Notes: generated from the letters alone by a model not told the origin. A stretch of 64,000 nt of DNA from Akkermansia muciniphila (GCA_945883815.1 CAMCYJ010000005.1:1-64000); one strand, 5' to 3'. Numbered from the stretch's first letter, positions 17,266 to 26,977 are shown. Numbers and translations: made by a program.

Positions 17266-18845
17266 GCGTCACCGTCTACGTCCCCAACGATTCGGCCGCG
17301 ATCGGCATCGGCGCCAACGCCACGGCGCAGGCCATCTCCAAAATGGCCGCGGAGCGGGGGATTCCCATTCGCGTGATCCGCAATGGTTCGCGCGGTCTCT
17401 TCTGGCTTGAACCGTTCGTTGAAGTCGTCACCAGCGAGGGACGCATCGGATATGGGCCGGTGGAAGCGCAGGATGTCCCGTCTTTGTTCGACGCCCGATT
17501 TCTCGATGGAGGACCCCATCGTTTGCGAATAGGGCGCCCGGAATCCATCCCCTATCTGGCCCAGCAAGAACGCCTCACCTTCAGCCGCGTCGGCATCACC
17601 GATCCCCTCAGCATCCCCGACTACGAGGCCCATGGCGGGGGACGAGGGTTGCGGGTTGCGTTGCAGGCCCCGCCGGCGGACTTGGTCGAGGAGATCACGA
17701 AATCCGGCCTGCGTGGGCGAGGCGGGGCGGCCTTCCCGGCAGGCATCAAGTGGAAGACCGTCATGAATGCCCGGGCCGAGCAGAAGTACATCGTCTGCAA
17801 CGCCGACGAGGGCGATTCGGGCACCTTCTCCGACCGGATGATCCTTGAGGGAGACCCCTTCGTCCTCATCGAAGGCATGGTCATTGCCGGACTCGCCGTG
17901 GGTGCCACCGAAGGCTACATCTACTTGCGGTCCGAGTATCCGCACGCCTGGGTGATTTTGCTCGCCGCCATCCAGAAGGCCCAAGACGCGGGGTATCTGG
18001 GGTCGAACATTCTGGGAAGTGGCCGGCGCTTCGAGTTGCACGTCCGCCGCGGGGCGGGGGCCTACATTTGCGGCGAGGAAACCGCCATGCTGGAGAGCCT
18101 CGAGGGCAAGCGTGGCATGGTGCGCCCGAAGCCTCCGATCCCTGCACTGTTCGGCCTGTGGGGGCGGCCCACGCTCATCCACAACGTCATGACCTTGGCT
18201 GCCGTGCCAGTGATTGTGGACAAAGGAGGTGCCTTTTACGCCGGTTTCGGTGCGGGTCGATCCCGGGGCACGCTCCCTTTCCAACTGGCGGGCAACATCA
18301 AACGGGGCGGATTGGTCGAGAAGTCCTTCGGCGTCACTTTGCGCGAGATGCTCTATGATTTCGGCGGAGGTTCCGCCTCCGGGCGGCCCATCCGTGCGGT
18401 CCAGGTGGGTGGTCCTCTGGGAGCTTATCTGCCCGAGTCGAAGTTCGATACCTCGCTGGATTACGAGGCCTTTTCCGCCTCAGGTGGCATGGTCGGGCAC
18501 GGCGGCATCGTCGTCTTTGACGACACGGTCGACATGGCCAGGATGGCCCGCTATGCCATGGAGTTTTGCGCCATCGAATCTTGCGGGAAATGCACTCCAT
18601 GCCGCATCGGAAGCACTCGCGGCGTGGAAGTGATCGACCGAGTGATCCAAGGCCGGCAGCGGACTGAAAATCTCACGTTGCTGCGGGATCTCTGCGACAC
18701 GCTGTCCAGCGCTTCCCTGTGTGCCATGGGCGGTCTCACCCCGTCGCCGGTGCTCAGCGCGCTGACCCATTTCCCGGAGGATTTCCAACGCCCGCCAGCC
18801 CTAGCCCCGGGCGGACGCGCTTCCAGAACTATTCGCCGTCATTGA
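17262..18845 (+). CDS. fdsB: NAD-dependent formate dehydrogenase beta subunit (NuoF-like)
   Basis: The start is ATG 17262, inside the ATGA overlap and after a strong AGGAGG at about 17250-17255; an upstream ATG at 17223 is ignored. The 527-residue protein has an N-terminal thioredoxin-like domain (about 1-115) and the flavin/NADH-binding complex I 51-kDa fold: [46 protein letters not shown]. The C-terminal [4Fe-4S] motif is [13 protein letters not shown] with its fourth Cys further on (SLCAMGG). It carries FMN, passes electrons to NAD+, and completes the diaphorase half of the enzyme. Confidence 0.95.
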   Translation: MSVTVYVPNDSAAIGIGANATAQAISKMAAERGIPIRVIRNGSRGLFWLEPFVEVVTSEGRIGYGPVEAQDVPSLFDARFLDGGPHRLRIGRPESIPYLAQQERLTFSRVGITDPLSIPDYEAHGGGRGLRVALQAPPADLVEEITKSGLRGRGGAAFPAGIKWKTVMNARAEQKYIVCNADEGDSGTFSDRMILEGDPFVLIEGMVIAGLAVGATEGYIYLRSEYPHAWVILLAAIQKAQDAGYLGSNILGSGRRFELHVRRGAGAYICGEETAMLESLEGKRGMVRPKPPIPALFGLWGRPTLIHNVMTLAAVPVIVDKGGAFYAGFGAGRSRGTLPFQLAGNIKRGGLVEKSFGVTLREMLYDFGGGSASGRPIRAVQVGGPLGAYLPESKFDTSLDYEAFSASGGMVGHGGIVVFDDTVDMARMARYAMEFCAIESCGKCTPCRIGSTRGVEVIDRVIQGRQRTENLTLLRDLCDTLSSASLCAMGGLTPSPVLSALTHFPEDFQRPPALAPGGRASRTIRRH

Positions 18846-18863
18846 CCAGAAAAACCTGCTCCC

Positions 18864-21692
18864 ATGTATTCGACCAAAGAACCGGACGCAGGCACACCCG
18901 CCCGGGTGTCGAGCCAACTCGTCACGCTGCAAATCGATGGCATGTCCGTGACGGTGCCCGCCGGGACTTCGGTGATGCGCGCCGCCTTTGACGCAGGAGT
19001 GCGCGTCCCGAAACTGTGCGCCACCGATCACTTGGAGGCGTTCGGTTCCTGTCGGCTTTGCCTGGTAGAGATCGAAGGCCGTCGCGGATTCCCGGCTTCT
19101 TGCACCACACCGGTGGAAGCCGGCATGAGGGTCACCACGCAGAGCGACAAACTAGCCAAGTTGCGGCGCAACACGATGGAGTTGTACATCAGCGACCATC
19201 CGCTGGATTGCCTGACCTGTCCGGCCAACGGGAATTGCGAGCTTCAGGACATGGCCGGCGTCGTGGGTCTGCGGGAGGTGCGCTACGGCACCGAAGGCGA
19301 GAACCACCTCGTCGGCACCAAGGATACGTCAAACCCCTATTTCAGTTTCGATCCGACCAAGTGCATCGTCTGCTCTCGTTGCGTGCGTGCGTGTGAAGAG
19401 GTCCAAGGCACCTTCGCACTTACAGTCGATGGGCGGGGCTTCCAGTCCAAGATCGCCCCGGGTCCCACCGATTTCCTCGAGTCGGAATGCGTGTCGTGCG
19501 GCGCCTGTGTCCAAGCGTGTCCCACTGCGACCTTGATGGAAAAATCCATCACGGACCTGGGGCAACCCGATCACTCGGTGGTGACGACGTGCGCCTACTG
19601 TGGCGTCGGTTGCTCATTCCGCGCGGAAATGAAGGGCAATCAGGTGGTGCGCATGGTTCCCAACAAAAACGGGCAGGCCAACCACGGGCATTCCTGCGTC
19701 AAAGGCCGCTTTGCCTGGGGTTACGCCACCCACCCGGATCGCCTCAAGCACCCCATGATCCGCGCCAAGATCACCGACCCCTGGCGCGTGGTGTCGTGGG
19801 AGGAGGCTCTTGCCCACGCGGCGAGCGAATTCCGGCGCATTCAGGAAAAACATGGCCGAGGCTCGATCGGTGGGATCACCTCGTCGCGCTGCTCGAATGA
19901 GGAGACGTATCTGGTCCAGAAACTCGTCCGCGCGGCCTTCGGCAACAACAACGTCGATACCTGCGCCCGCGTCTGCCATTCGCCCACGGGCTACGGCCTG
20001 AAGGCCACCCTCGGTGAATCGGCCGGCACTCAGAACTTCGATTCCGTCGATGCCGCCGATGTGGTGATGGTCATGGGAGCCAATCCGACGGATGCCCACC
20101 CTGTGTTTGCTTCGCGCATGAAACGGCGTTTGCGTGAAGGGGCTCGCTTGATCGTCATCGATCCGCGCCGGATCGACCTCGTTCGCCAACCGCATATCGA
20201 AGCCGAGTTCCATCTGGCCCTCCGTCCCGGAACCAACGCCGCCATCCTCAACGCCATGGCGCATGTCATTGTGGAGGAAGGCCTGGCCCGGGAGGAATAC
20301 ATCCGGCAACGGTGCGACCTGCCCGAGTTCGAAAAGTGGAAGCGATTCATTCTGGAGCCCAAGAATTCTCCAGAAGCCCTTCAAGAGGCCACGGGCGTGC
20401 CCGCCGATCAGGTGCGCGGTGCCGCGCGTCTCTATGCCACCGGAGGCAATGCCGCCATTTACTATGGTTTGGGTGTGACCGAGCACAGCCAGGGTTCCAC
20501 CACCGTGATGGCCATCGCCAACCTGGCCATGCTCACGGGCAATGTCGGCCGTCCCGGTGTGGGTGTGAATCCGTTGCGCGGCCAGAACAACGTGCAGGGG
20601 AGTTGTGACATGGGTTCATTTCCCCACGAGTTGCCGGGCTATCGTCATGTGTCCGATCCCGCGGTCCGCGAATTGTTCAGCACCACCTGGGGTGTGCCCA
20701 TCGACTCCGAACCCGGGTTGCGCATTCCCAACATGTTCGATGCCGCCATCGACGGTTCCTTCAAGGGCCTCTACGTGCAGGGCGAAGACATCGCCCAGTC
20801 CGATCCGGACACCCAACACGTCACGCGGGCTCTCAGCGCGATGGAATGTCTGGTCGTTCAGGACATCTTCCTGAACGAAACCGCCAAGTTCGCCCATGTC
20901 TTGCTGCCCGGCTCCTCGTTCCTCGAGAAGGATGGCACTTTCACCAATGCCGAACGCCGCATTTCGCGCGTGCGGAAGGTGATGCCGCCGCTCGCCGGCT
21001 ACGCCGACTGGCAGGTCACCGTCGAGTTGGCCAAGGCCCTGGGCTATCCCATGCATTATGAGCATCCGTCCCAGATCATGGACGAGATCGCCGCATTGAC
21101 CCCCACCTTCACCGGCGTGAGCTACGAACGGTTGGAACGTCTGGGCAGCATCCAGTGGCCGTGCAATGCCCAGGCCCCGGAAGGCACGCCGGTCATGCAT
21201 GTGGATGCCTTCGTCCGGGGCAAGGGGCGTTTCGTCGTCACGGAGTATGTCCCCACTCCGGAGAGGACTTCCCGCAAGTTCCCGCTCATCCTCACCACTG
21301 GCCGCATCCTGAGCCAATACAACGTCGGCGCCCAGACGCGGCGCACTCAGAACGGTGCTTGGCATGACGCCGACCGGCTCGAACTGCATCCTCATGACGC
21401 CGAGAATCGCGGCATCCGGGATGGCGACTGGGTGTCCATCCGGAGCCGGGCCGGAGAAACCGCCCTGCGTGCGAAAATCACCGAGCGGATGCAGCCGGGG
21501 ATTGTCTACACCACGTTCCACCACCCGGACTCCGGGGCCAACGTGGTCACCACCGACAACTCGGACTGGGCCACCAATTGCCCGGAATACAAGGTCACGG
21601 CCGTTGAAGTGACGCCCACCACGAAACCCTCGGATTGGCAGAAGGATTTCCAACGGTTCACCGATGCACAGGCCGCATTGATGCCGCAATGA
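18864..21692 (+). CDS. fdsA: NAD-dependent formate dehydrogenase alpha subunit (Mo-bisMGD)
   Basis: The 942-residue catalytic subunit oxidises formate to CO2. In order: an N-terminal [2Fe-2S] domain (about 17-95; C-x11-C-x2-C-x13-C), a NuoG-like Cys/His motif (SDHPLDCLTCPANGNCELQ), two ferredoxin-type [4Fe-4S] motifs (CIVCSRCVRAC and CVSCGACVQACP, about 165-215), the Mo-proximal [4Fe-4S] motif CAYCGVGC...CVKGRF (about 236-285), then the molybdopterin domains. The catalytic ligand is cysteine at residue 371 (ARVCHSPTGYG), not selenocysteine. The C-terminal molybdopterin-dinucleotide-binding domain contains FPLILTTGRILSQYN. Cofactor insertion normally needs an FdhD/FdsC-type sulfurtransferase, which is not in this window. 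Confidence 0.96.
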   Translation: MYSTKEPDAGTPARVSSQLVTLQIDGMSVTVPAGTSVMRAAFDAGVRVPKLCATDHLEAFGSCRLCLVEIEGRRGFPASCTTPVEAGMRVTTQSDKLAKLRRNTMELYISDHPLDCLTCPANGNCELQDMAGVVGLREVRYGTEGENHLVGTKDTSNPYFSFDPTKCIVCSRCVRACEEVQGTFALTVDGRGFQSKIAPGPTDFLESECVSCGACVQACPTATLMEKSITDLGQPDHSVVTTCAYCGVGCSFRAEMKGNQVVRMVPNKNGQANHGHSCVKGRFAWGYATHPDRLKHPMIRAKITDPWRVVSWEEALAHAASEFRRIQEKHGRGSIGGITSSRCSNEETYLVQKLVRAAFGNNNVDTCARVCHSPTGYGLKATLGESAGTQNFDSVDAADVVMVMGANPTDAHPVFASRMKRRLREGARLIVIDPRRIDLVRQPHIEAEFHLALRPGTNAAILNAMAHVIVEEGLAREEYIRQRCDLPEFEKWKRFILEPKNSPEALQEATGVPADQVRGAARLYATGGNAAIYYGLGVTEHSQGSTTVMAIANLAMLTGNVGRPGVGVNPLRGQNNVQGSCDMGSFPHELPGYRHVSDPAVRELFSTTWGVPIDSEPGLRIPNMFDAAIDGSFKGLYVQGEDIAQSDPDTQHVTRALSAMECLVVQDIFLNETAKFAHVLLPGSSFLEKDGTFTNAERRISRVRKVMPPLAGYADWQVTVELAKALGYPMHYEHPSQIMDEIAALTPTFTGVSYERLERLGSIQWPCNAQAPEGTPVMHVDAFVRGKGRFVVTEYVPTPERTSRKFPLILTTGRILSQYNVGAQTRRTQNGAWHDADRLELHPHDAENRGIRDGDWVSIRSRAGETALRAKITERMQPGIVYTTFHHPDSGANVVTTDNSDWATNCPEYKVTAVEVTPTTKPSDWQKDFQRFTDAQAALMPQ

Positions 21693-21753
21693 CCCGGGCC
21701 GGGGCCGATCGAGTCCGTTCCTCCCAAACCCTTTCCTCCATCCTTTCGAATCC

Positions 21754-21987
21754 ATGGACCCGAAGAAACTCGTCAAGATGGCCAATGACATCGCCACGTT
21801 CTTCGACGCTGAACCGGACCGAGCGGCCCGTCTTTCCGGAATTAGCGGTCACATCAAGCGCTTCTGGGATCCCAGAATGCGCTTGGCCCTGTTCCATCAT
21901 CTGGATCAGGACGCAGGTGTCGGATTGAAGGAATCCGTCATCGAGGCGTTGACGGTGAGTCGGGATTCCCTGCTGCCCAAGCCGTAG
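21754..21987 (+). CDS. fdsD: Formate dehydrogenase delta subunit
   Basis: A 77-residue protein matching the FdsD family: KLVKMANDIATFFDAEPD, followed by ISGHIKRFWDPRMR and a short C-terminal helical part. FdsD is needed for formation or stability of the active soluble complex. It lies 61 bases after fdsA and closes the fdsGBAD operon. In other bacteria fdsC stands between fdsA and fdsD; here that gene is absent. Confidence 0.9.
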   Translation: MDPKKLVKMANDIATFFDAEPDRAARLSGISGHIKRFWDPRMRLALFHHLDQDAGVGLKESVIEALTVSRDSLLPKP

Positions 21988-22024
21988 TGGGTGTTCGGCC
22001 GACGGTGCTCGCTGTGAATGCCTT

Positions 22025-22966
22025 TCAGCGCTCCGTGGCTTCGAATTCGCACACGACTGGACGGTGGTCGGAAGCCACACCCCAGTCGGGCAACGTGGGT
22101 AAGAAACTCCCCTCACGACGCCATTCACGGGCCATTCCGGTGCTGAGCAGGATGTAGTCGATGCGGCTGTACGTGTCTTCTTTCCCGTAGAAATGGGTCC
22201 AACTCACATGGCGCGGATCCCAGCGTGGATTCTCAGAGGCTGCCTGATCGCCATTGCGCTCCACCGGGCGGGTGTCCACCAGCGATCGATTGCCCGATCG
22301 GCCCAATAGCGCCTTGAGGGCAGGGCTGTCCTTGGTGTCGTTGAAGTCGCCGCAGATCAGCACATTGGCCTTGGGTTCTGTGGCCAGGCGGTTCTCCACC
22401 AGGCGACGCAGGGTCCGCGCTTCCTGCTCGCGCATCTCGGCCTGGTCAGCGGAACCAATGGTGCGCTTGGACTTCAGGTGCGCGGTGAACAGGGTGAATC
22501 GATAAGACGGACTGACTTCCAGATCCACCTCCAAGAACCCACGACTGGTTTTGAATCGGCGGCCTTCCAGAAGAAAGTCTTCCTGGGAATGGGGGCGGCG
22601 AGCGACGATGGGAAAGCGACTCAAGACCGCCACGAAGATGTTGGTGTCGTAGCCGGAGACGTGTTCCCAATGCGGAAGGTCCAGCCCGGCCTGACGGAGG
22701 CGCGATTGGAGTTCCAGGAGGGCGTTGGTGGGCCCGATCTCTTGGAGTGCCAACACATCGGGCCGGATGTTGGTGAGGGTTTCAGTGACCTTGCGGCGGG
22801 CGGCCTCGGGTTTGGGATCCCGGGTGCCGGAGCCCTCCACGAGGTAATTTTCCACGTTGTAGGTGGCAACCTTGAAACGCGGGGTTTCGGCGCTCAGCAG
22901 CAAAGCCCCGAATAGGTGTGCCAGGAACAGTCGATACGAATTCATACATTGCAATATTCGCTTCAT
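22025..22966 (-). CDS. Exported endonuclease/exonuclease/phosphatase family protein
   Basis: The 313-residue reading from ATG 22966 has a signal peptide (about residues 1-27). An ATG at 22945 would remove the first seven residues and is also possible. EEP-fold motifs are present: VATYNVENYL (metal Asn/Glu), LALQEIGP (Glu), ICGDFNDTKDSPA (Asp-Asn), SRIDYILLS, and the terminal ASDHRPVVC (Asp-His). The enzyme is metal dependent and should be extracytoplasmic; substrate (DNA, phospholipid or sugar phosphate) cannot be told. It is convergent with fdsD and divergent from folE2, sharing a ~130-base intergenic region with the latter. Confidence 0.85.
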   Translation of the reverse strand: MKRILQCMNSYRLFLAHLFGALLLSAETPRFKVATYNVENYLVEGSGTRDPKPEAARRKVTETLTNIRPDVLALQEIGPTNALLELQSRLRQAGLDLPHWEHVSGYDTNIFVAVLSRFPIVARRPHSQEDFLLEGRRFKTSRGFLEVDLEVSPSYRFTLFTAHLKSKRTIGSADQAEMREQEARTLRRLVENRLATEPKANVLICGDFNDTKDSPALKALLGRSGNRSLVDTRPVERNGDQAASENPRWDPRHVSWTHFYGKEDTYSRIDYILLSTGMAREWRREGSFLPTLPDWGVASDHRPVVCEFEATER

Positions 22967-22997
22967 GTCACCGGAATCTTTTTTTGCACGATCATTT

Positions 22998-23015
22998 CGT
23001 GATGATAGTATCACG
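22998..23015. promoter_or_regulatory. 18-bp interrupted palindrome upstream of folE2
   Basis: CGTGAT-GATAGT-ATCACG, two 6-bp arms around a 6-bp centre, in an AT-rich stretch between the divergent nuclease-like gene and folE2, 80 bases before the folE2 start. FolE2 genes in many bacteria are zinc-repressed through Zur because FolE2 replaces zinc-dependent FolE; this site could be such an operator, but it does not match a Zur consensus closely, so that role is only a suggestion. Confidence 0.3.
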
Positions 23016-23094
23016 GGTGTTGACACAAGAACACTCCTCAACAGACGTCGCCCCGGTTTCAACGGAAGGTTCAGCCCATCCGAAGCCGGCTCCT

Positions 23095-23862
23095 ATGGCC
23101 GACCAACAGAACGAGCGCGATCACCGGCAACTGCGCATCGACAAAGTGGGGGTCCGCAACCTGCGCTTTCCGGTTCAAATCCGCGACAAGGCCCATGAGT
23201 TGCAAAACACTGTCGCCACCATCGGCCTCTTCGTGGACCTGCCTGAGGAATTCAAGGGAACCCACATGAGCCGGTTTGTCGAGGTTCTCAACTCGCATGG
23301 TTCCGTCATTCATGTGGAGAATATCCCGGATATTCTGAAGGCGATGCAAACCCGTCTCCATGCCCATGCGGCCCATCTGGAGATGCGCTTTCCGTTCTTC
23401 ATGACCAAGAAGGCACCTGTTTCGGGCAAGGAGGGCGTGATGGACTACGAGGTGGGTTTCGATGCCGCCTTGGAAGGGGAAAAATTGGATTTCGTCCTCA
23501 CCGTCAAAGCCAATGTCACCACGCTGTGCCCCTGTTCGAAGGCCATCAGCCAATACGGGGCCCACAATCAACGGGGTGAGGTCACTGTTCAAATTCGTTC
23601 CAGCAAACTCATCTGGATTGAAGACTTGATCCGCTGGATCGAATCCTGTGGTTCCAGCGAGATGTATTCGCTGCTCAAGCGGGTCGATGAAAAAGCCGTG
23701 ACCGAGCGGGCCTACGAGAACCCTGTTTTCGTGGAGGACCTGGTGCGCAATGTGGCCCTGAGGCTCAATGAGCATCCGGACATCCTTTGGTATCAGGTGG
23801 AGGCTGAGAATCAGGAGAGCATCCACAATCACAACGCCTACGCCTGTATCCGTAAGGCCTGA
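23095..23862 (+). CDS. folE2: GTP cyclohydrolase FolE2 (type IB)
   Basis: Converts GTP to 7,8-dihydroneopterin triphosphate, the entry to folate and queuosine-type pathways. From ATG 23095 the protein has 255 residues, the family's usual length, beginning just before RIDKVGVRNLRFPV; an ATG at 23002 would add a 31-residue atypical extension. Diagnostic motifs are EFKGTHMSRFVE, ANVTTLCPCSKAISQYGAHNQRG (metal-binding Cys) in two halves, and FVEDLVRNVALRL. FolE2 uses metals other than zinc. The gene is followed by a bidirectional terminator. Confidence 0.95.
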   Translation: MADQQNERDHRQLRIDKVGVRNLRFPVQIRDKAHELQNTVATIGLFVDLPEEFKGTHMSRFVEVLNSHGSVIHVENIPDILKAMQTRLHAHAAHLEMRFPFFMTKKAPVSGKEGVMDYEVGFDAALEGEKLDFVLTVKANVTTLCPCSKAISQYGAHNQRGEVTVQIRSSKLIWIEDLIRWIESCGSSEMYSLLKRVDEKAVTERAYENPVFVEDLVRNVALRLNEHPDILWYQVEAENQESIHNHNAYACIRKA

Positions 23863-23945
23863 GAAGGCGGTGTCTGAGGGCTTTGTGCGGTGGCTTACCT
23901 GAGGAGAGGAAACTTGGGTGGCTGGATCTGAAAACAAAAACGAAA

Positions 23946-23980
23946 AACAAAAACGGCACCCAGTGGGTGCCGTTTTTGTT
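23946..23980. terminator. Bidirectional intrinsic terminator between folE2 and rpsT
   Basis: A perfect 16-bp stem (23946-23961 with 23965-23980) around an AGT loop. The arms contain GGCACCC/GGGTGCC capped by A-rich and T-rich outer halves, so it has a U-tract in both directions. It separates the convergent folE2 (plus) and rpsT (minus) genes. Confidence 0.92.
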
Positions 23981-24107
23981 GATCATCCACGGAGAATGCC
24001 CTGTGGACTGACCACTCCGCAGTTGGGTCTTCCGGTACCTCCGGTTCGCGGAGTGTTTTCAGTGTTGGGATGGTTCGGGAGAAACCAACCTTGCGCTGAA
24101 GTGCGGA

Positions 24108-24398
24108 TCAGGCCTTCGGGGCGGCAGCCTTGGCTGCGGTCACCCGATTGAGCTGCAGTTGCAGACGGGAGGCCTTGCGGTTGGCGGTCTCGCGCTTGAG
24201 CACTCCACCCTTGGCAGCGCGGGCGTAAGCAGAGGTCGCCACAGAAAGAGCCGCCTTGGCCTCGTCCAGCTTGCCAGCAGTCGCGAGATCCAAAAACTTC
24301 TTCTCGAAGGTCTTCACGCTCGACTTGACGGACTGATTGCGAGCGGCCTTGCGGGCGTTGCTGCGGACGCGTTTCTCGGCTGACTTCGTATTCGGCAT
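24108..24398 (-). CDS. rpsT: 30S ribosomal protein bS20
   Basis: A 96-residue, very basic protein with the family start MPNTKSAEKRVRSNARKAARN and the helical core SVKTFEKKFL and KGGVLKRETANRKASRL. It binds 16S rRNA in the body of the small subunit. An Ala/Lys-rich tail ends the protein. The gene is monocistronic here, with its terminator at 23946-23980. Confidence 0.97.
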   Translation of the reverse strand: MPNTKSAEKRVRSNARKAARNQSVKSSVKTFEKKFLDLATAGKLDEAKAALSVATSAYARAAKGGVLKRETANRKASRLQLQLNRVTAAKAAAPKA

Positions 24399-24840
24399 AA
24401 TCGGTTCCTAGAAAAGGTGAACTTGATACGGTGTGTCGGCCTGCCTTGTCAACGGGATGTTTGGCTTGTTTGGTCTCAGATGGCGGACGGAGTCTTCTCG
24501 CTGAACGGATGGCGAGGAGCGATGTCACCCATCGGCCATCCCTTGGGGCGTCTTCTTGAGCCGGATTGGGAGCGAATGCAAAGAGCTCGAGCCATGGGGT
24601 TTCTGGAGCCGGTTGAAGCGCTAGTCATGGTGACCTGGGGCCTAGTCGGACCGGCTCCCCGAGGCTTTCAGCCACACAGTGCACAACGAAGGTCGGCAGC
24701 TCTGCTTCTTGTTGTCGGGCCGACAATCCATCACGACCGACCGAAAGTTTGAAAGGTTGATCCGGGCGGCTGCGAATTCATACACAGCCACCTCATGTGG
24801 GGTGAGCCAACAACATCAACATCAACAAACAAGTAATGTC
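24399..24840. other. Non-coding region between rpsT and an exported protein
   Basis: 442 bases. One 111-codon frame crosses it but has no family resemblance and poor amino-acid composition, so I see no gene. It should carry the promoter of rpsT on the minus strand and that of the exported protein on the plus strand. The last 60 bases are rich in CAACA/CATCAA short repeats. Confidence 0.5.
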
Positions 24841-25278
24841 ATGAAGACCCTCCAAAACTCCATCATCCATCGTCTCGCACTGGCTGCCCTCGTCTTGGGC
24901 GTGGCCGGTTCAATGGCTGCCGCCGAAACCACGACCCCCGGGGCTGCTGTCAAAACCAGCGAAACCCGCCGGATGTCCGCTCGCAAATCGACCTATCCGT
25001 TCCGCGGTGAAGTTGCTGCCGTGGAAGGCAAGTCCATCGTTCTGGCTAAGAAGTCCGGGACCCGGCCCATCGAGGTGGCCGACGACAGCGTGATCGAGCG
25101 CGACGGCGAGGCCATCCGTTTGGATGACGTCAAGCCGGGCGACTACCTGCGCGGCATGCTGCAGAAGACCGACTCGGGCGGCGAGTCCCTGGTTCGGGCC
25201 AGCGCGGGCGGCAAGTACGACAAGCCGGTCGCCAAGGTCAGCAAGTCCACCGCCAAGTTGGACAAGGCCGAACGCTGA
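24841..25278 (+). CDS. Small exported beta-rich protein
   Basis: ATG 24841 gives 145 residues with a good signal peptide (about 1-27, ending MAAAE). The mature part has a short beta-domain (YPFRGEVAAVEGKSIVLAKK, IEVADDSVIERDGE, RLDDVKPGDYLRGML), similar in pattern to DUF5666-like or OB-type repeats, then a Lys-rich basic tail. An upstream in-frame start at 24679 would put non-signal sequence before the signal peptide and is rejected. The function is unknown; it is presumably periplasmic. Confidence 0.7.
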   Translation: MKTLQNSIIHRLALAALVLGVAGSMAAAETTTPGAAVKTSETRRMSARKSTYPFRGEVAAVEGKSIVLAKKSGTRPIEVADDSVIERDGEAIRLDDVKPGDYLRGMLQKTDSGGESLVRASAGGKYDKPVAKVSKSTAKLDKAER

Positions 25279-25336
25279 ACCCTCACGGGTGTTTCCGACG
25301 GGTCGGTGCCCGGGACTCGGGCACCGGCCCTCTCTT

Positions 25337-26977
25337 TCAGGGGGTGGCAGGGCTTGGCGGGTCGGATTTGGCCAGTTGCTCCCGTAGTTCAGAGGCCTGT
25401 CGACTGAGAGTCGCGAGTTGCTCCGGTGCTATGCGGGTCAAATTGCGGACTTGCAGGCTCATGCGCGGATTCTTGGCCAGAAGCGCTTGGTGCCGAGCCA
25501 GGAAGTCCCAATACAAGGTGGTGAACGGACAGGCCTTGGGGCCGGTGGCCTGGGCTGGGTCGAATCGGCAGCCCTGGCAGTAGTTTGACATCCGTTGGAT
25601 GTACTTCCCGGTGGCGATGTAGGGCTTCGAGGCCATCACGCCCCCGTCTGCATACTGGGACATGCCCAGCGTGTTGGGCAGCTCGACCCATTCCACGGCG
25701 TCCACATAGACTGCCAAGTACCAAGCGTGGACTTCCTTGGGGTGCACGCCCACCAGCAGCGAAAAAAGCCCCGTGACCATGAGGCGTTGGATGTGGTGCG
25801 CATAGCCCAGGTCGAGCGTTTGGCGGAGCGAGTGGCGCAGGCAGTTGAACTCGGTGTCTCCGGTCCAGAAAAACCGGGGCAGCGGTTGATGAGCACCCAA
25901 GGCGTTCCGCTCGAGGTAGCCCGGCATCGAATGCCAATACACGCCCCGCACATATTCGCGCCATCCGAGGATTTGCCGGATAAACCCCTCGGCCGCCGGC
26001 AGGGGCACTCGACCGGAGCGGTAGGCGTTTTCGGTCGCGTCCAAAACTGTTCGCGGGTGCAGCAGCTTGAGATTGAGCACGGCGCTGAGGCGGGAGTGGT
26101 AGAGCCAGGGTTCTCCCGTCCACATGGCATCTTGCCAACGACCAAACTCCGGCAGTCGGTGCGCGATGAAATCGTCCAAGGTCGACTGGGCTTCGGCCGA
26201 GGTCAGGGGCCAGTCAAAGGCCGCCACGGAGCCGGGGTGGGAGCCGAATCGCTCCTGGACCATCGCCAAGACTTCCTGGGTCAACGCATCCGGGGGAAAC
26301 CGGCGCGGCGCGGGCACGAAACCGGGGCCTTGTTTCCCAAAAGATTCCCGGTTTTCGGCGTCATAGTTCCATTGGCCACCGGCCGGTTGATCCCCGTCCA
26401 TCAGGAACCCGGTCCGTTGCCGCAGTTCGCGGTAGAAGAACTCCAATCGCAGTTGCTTGCGGCCTCGGGCGTGAGCGGCGAAATCCTCGGGGGAGCTGAA
26501 AAAATGCTGATCGGGTCGGGTCACCCAAGGGATGCCCGCGGCTCGGGCGACTTCCTGCAGTTGATCCTTCAATCGCCACTCTCCGGGATCCACTGCATGG
26601 ACTTCTGCCGGACGCAGTCGATCGAGCGTGAGGGCCAGTTGGCTAGCCAAGGTCTCCGCACCTTCGGCGAGTCCGAGGTCGGCTCTGTCACCAAAGCTCC
26701 ACTGCGAACCTGAGACGTTCAGTTGCCGATAGGCCACCGGCCAACCCCGCTCTCGAAGCCGGTCGCGAAAGTGGCGCATCGCGGCCAGAAAAATCGCAAT
26801 CCGGCACAGGGAGTTCCACACATGCGTGGCCTCGCCCGCCACCTCGGCCATCCAGATCCAGTCGAGCTCCGGATCGAAACCCTCGAATACCGTGGAGTCG
26901 GCGTCCAACTGGTCCCCCAACACCACGATGAGCCGTCGGCAGGGGTGGACTGGGGCTGTTGAATTCGGTGGCCTCAT
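25337..26977 (-). CDS. FeS-type cryptochrome/photolyase-related protein
   Basis: The 546-residue protein belongs to the deoxyribodipyrimidine photolyase-related (FeS-BCP/CryPro, PF04244) family: N-terminal alpha/beta domain beginning LIVVLGDQLDADS, then the helical FAD domain (PLPAAEGFIRQILGWREYVRG; YADGGVMASKPYIATGKYI). Cysteines in YCQGC...ACPFTTLYWDFL near residue 480 fit the family's [4Fe-4S] cluster. Characterised members repair (6-4) photoproducts with light. The start ATG overlaps the stop of the preceding SDR gene by 4 bases, so the two are translated together. Confidence 0.92.
   Translation of the reverse strand: MRPPNSTAPVHPCRRLIVVLGDQLDADSTVFEGFDPELDWIWMAEVAGEATHVWNSLCRIAIFLAAMRHFRDRLRERGWPVAYRQLNVSGSQWSFGDRADLGLAEGAETLASQLALTLDRLRPAEVHAVDPGEWRLKDQLQEVARAAGIPWVTRPDQHFFSSPEDFAAHARGRKQLRLEFFYRELRQRTGFLMDGDQPAGGQWNYDAENRESFGKQGPGFVPAPRRFPPDALTQEVLAMVQERFGSHPGSVAAFDWPLTSAEAQSTLDDFIAHRLPEFGRWQDAMWTGEPWLYHSRLSAVLNLKLLHPRTVLDATENAYRSGRVPLPAAEGFIRQILGWREYVRGVYWHSMPGYLERNALGAHQPLPRFFWTGDTEFNCLRHSLRQTLDLGYAHHIQRLMVTGLFSLLVGVHPKEVHAWYLAVYVDAVEWVELPNTLGMSQYADGGVMASKPYIATGKYIQRMSNYCQGCRFDPAQATGPKACPFTTLYWDFLARHQALLAKNPRMSLQVRNLTRIAPEQLATLSRQASELREQLAKSDPPSPATP

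Noticed and set aside
19900-20040. Possible selenocysteine (in-frame TGA) formate dehydrogenase
   Set aside because: The catalytic position is an ordinary TGC cysteine (residue 371), and the gene has no in-frame TGA.
24417-24752. 111-codon frame between rpsT and the exported protein
   Set aside because: No start with a ribosome binding site, no domain resemblance and odd composition; treated as chance.
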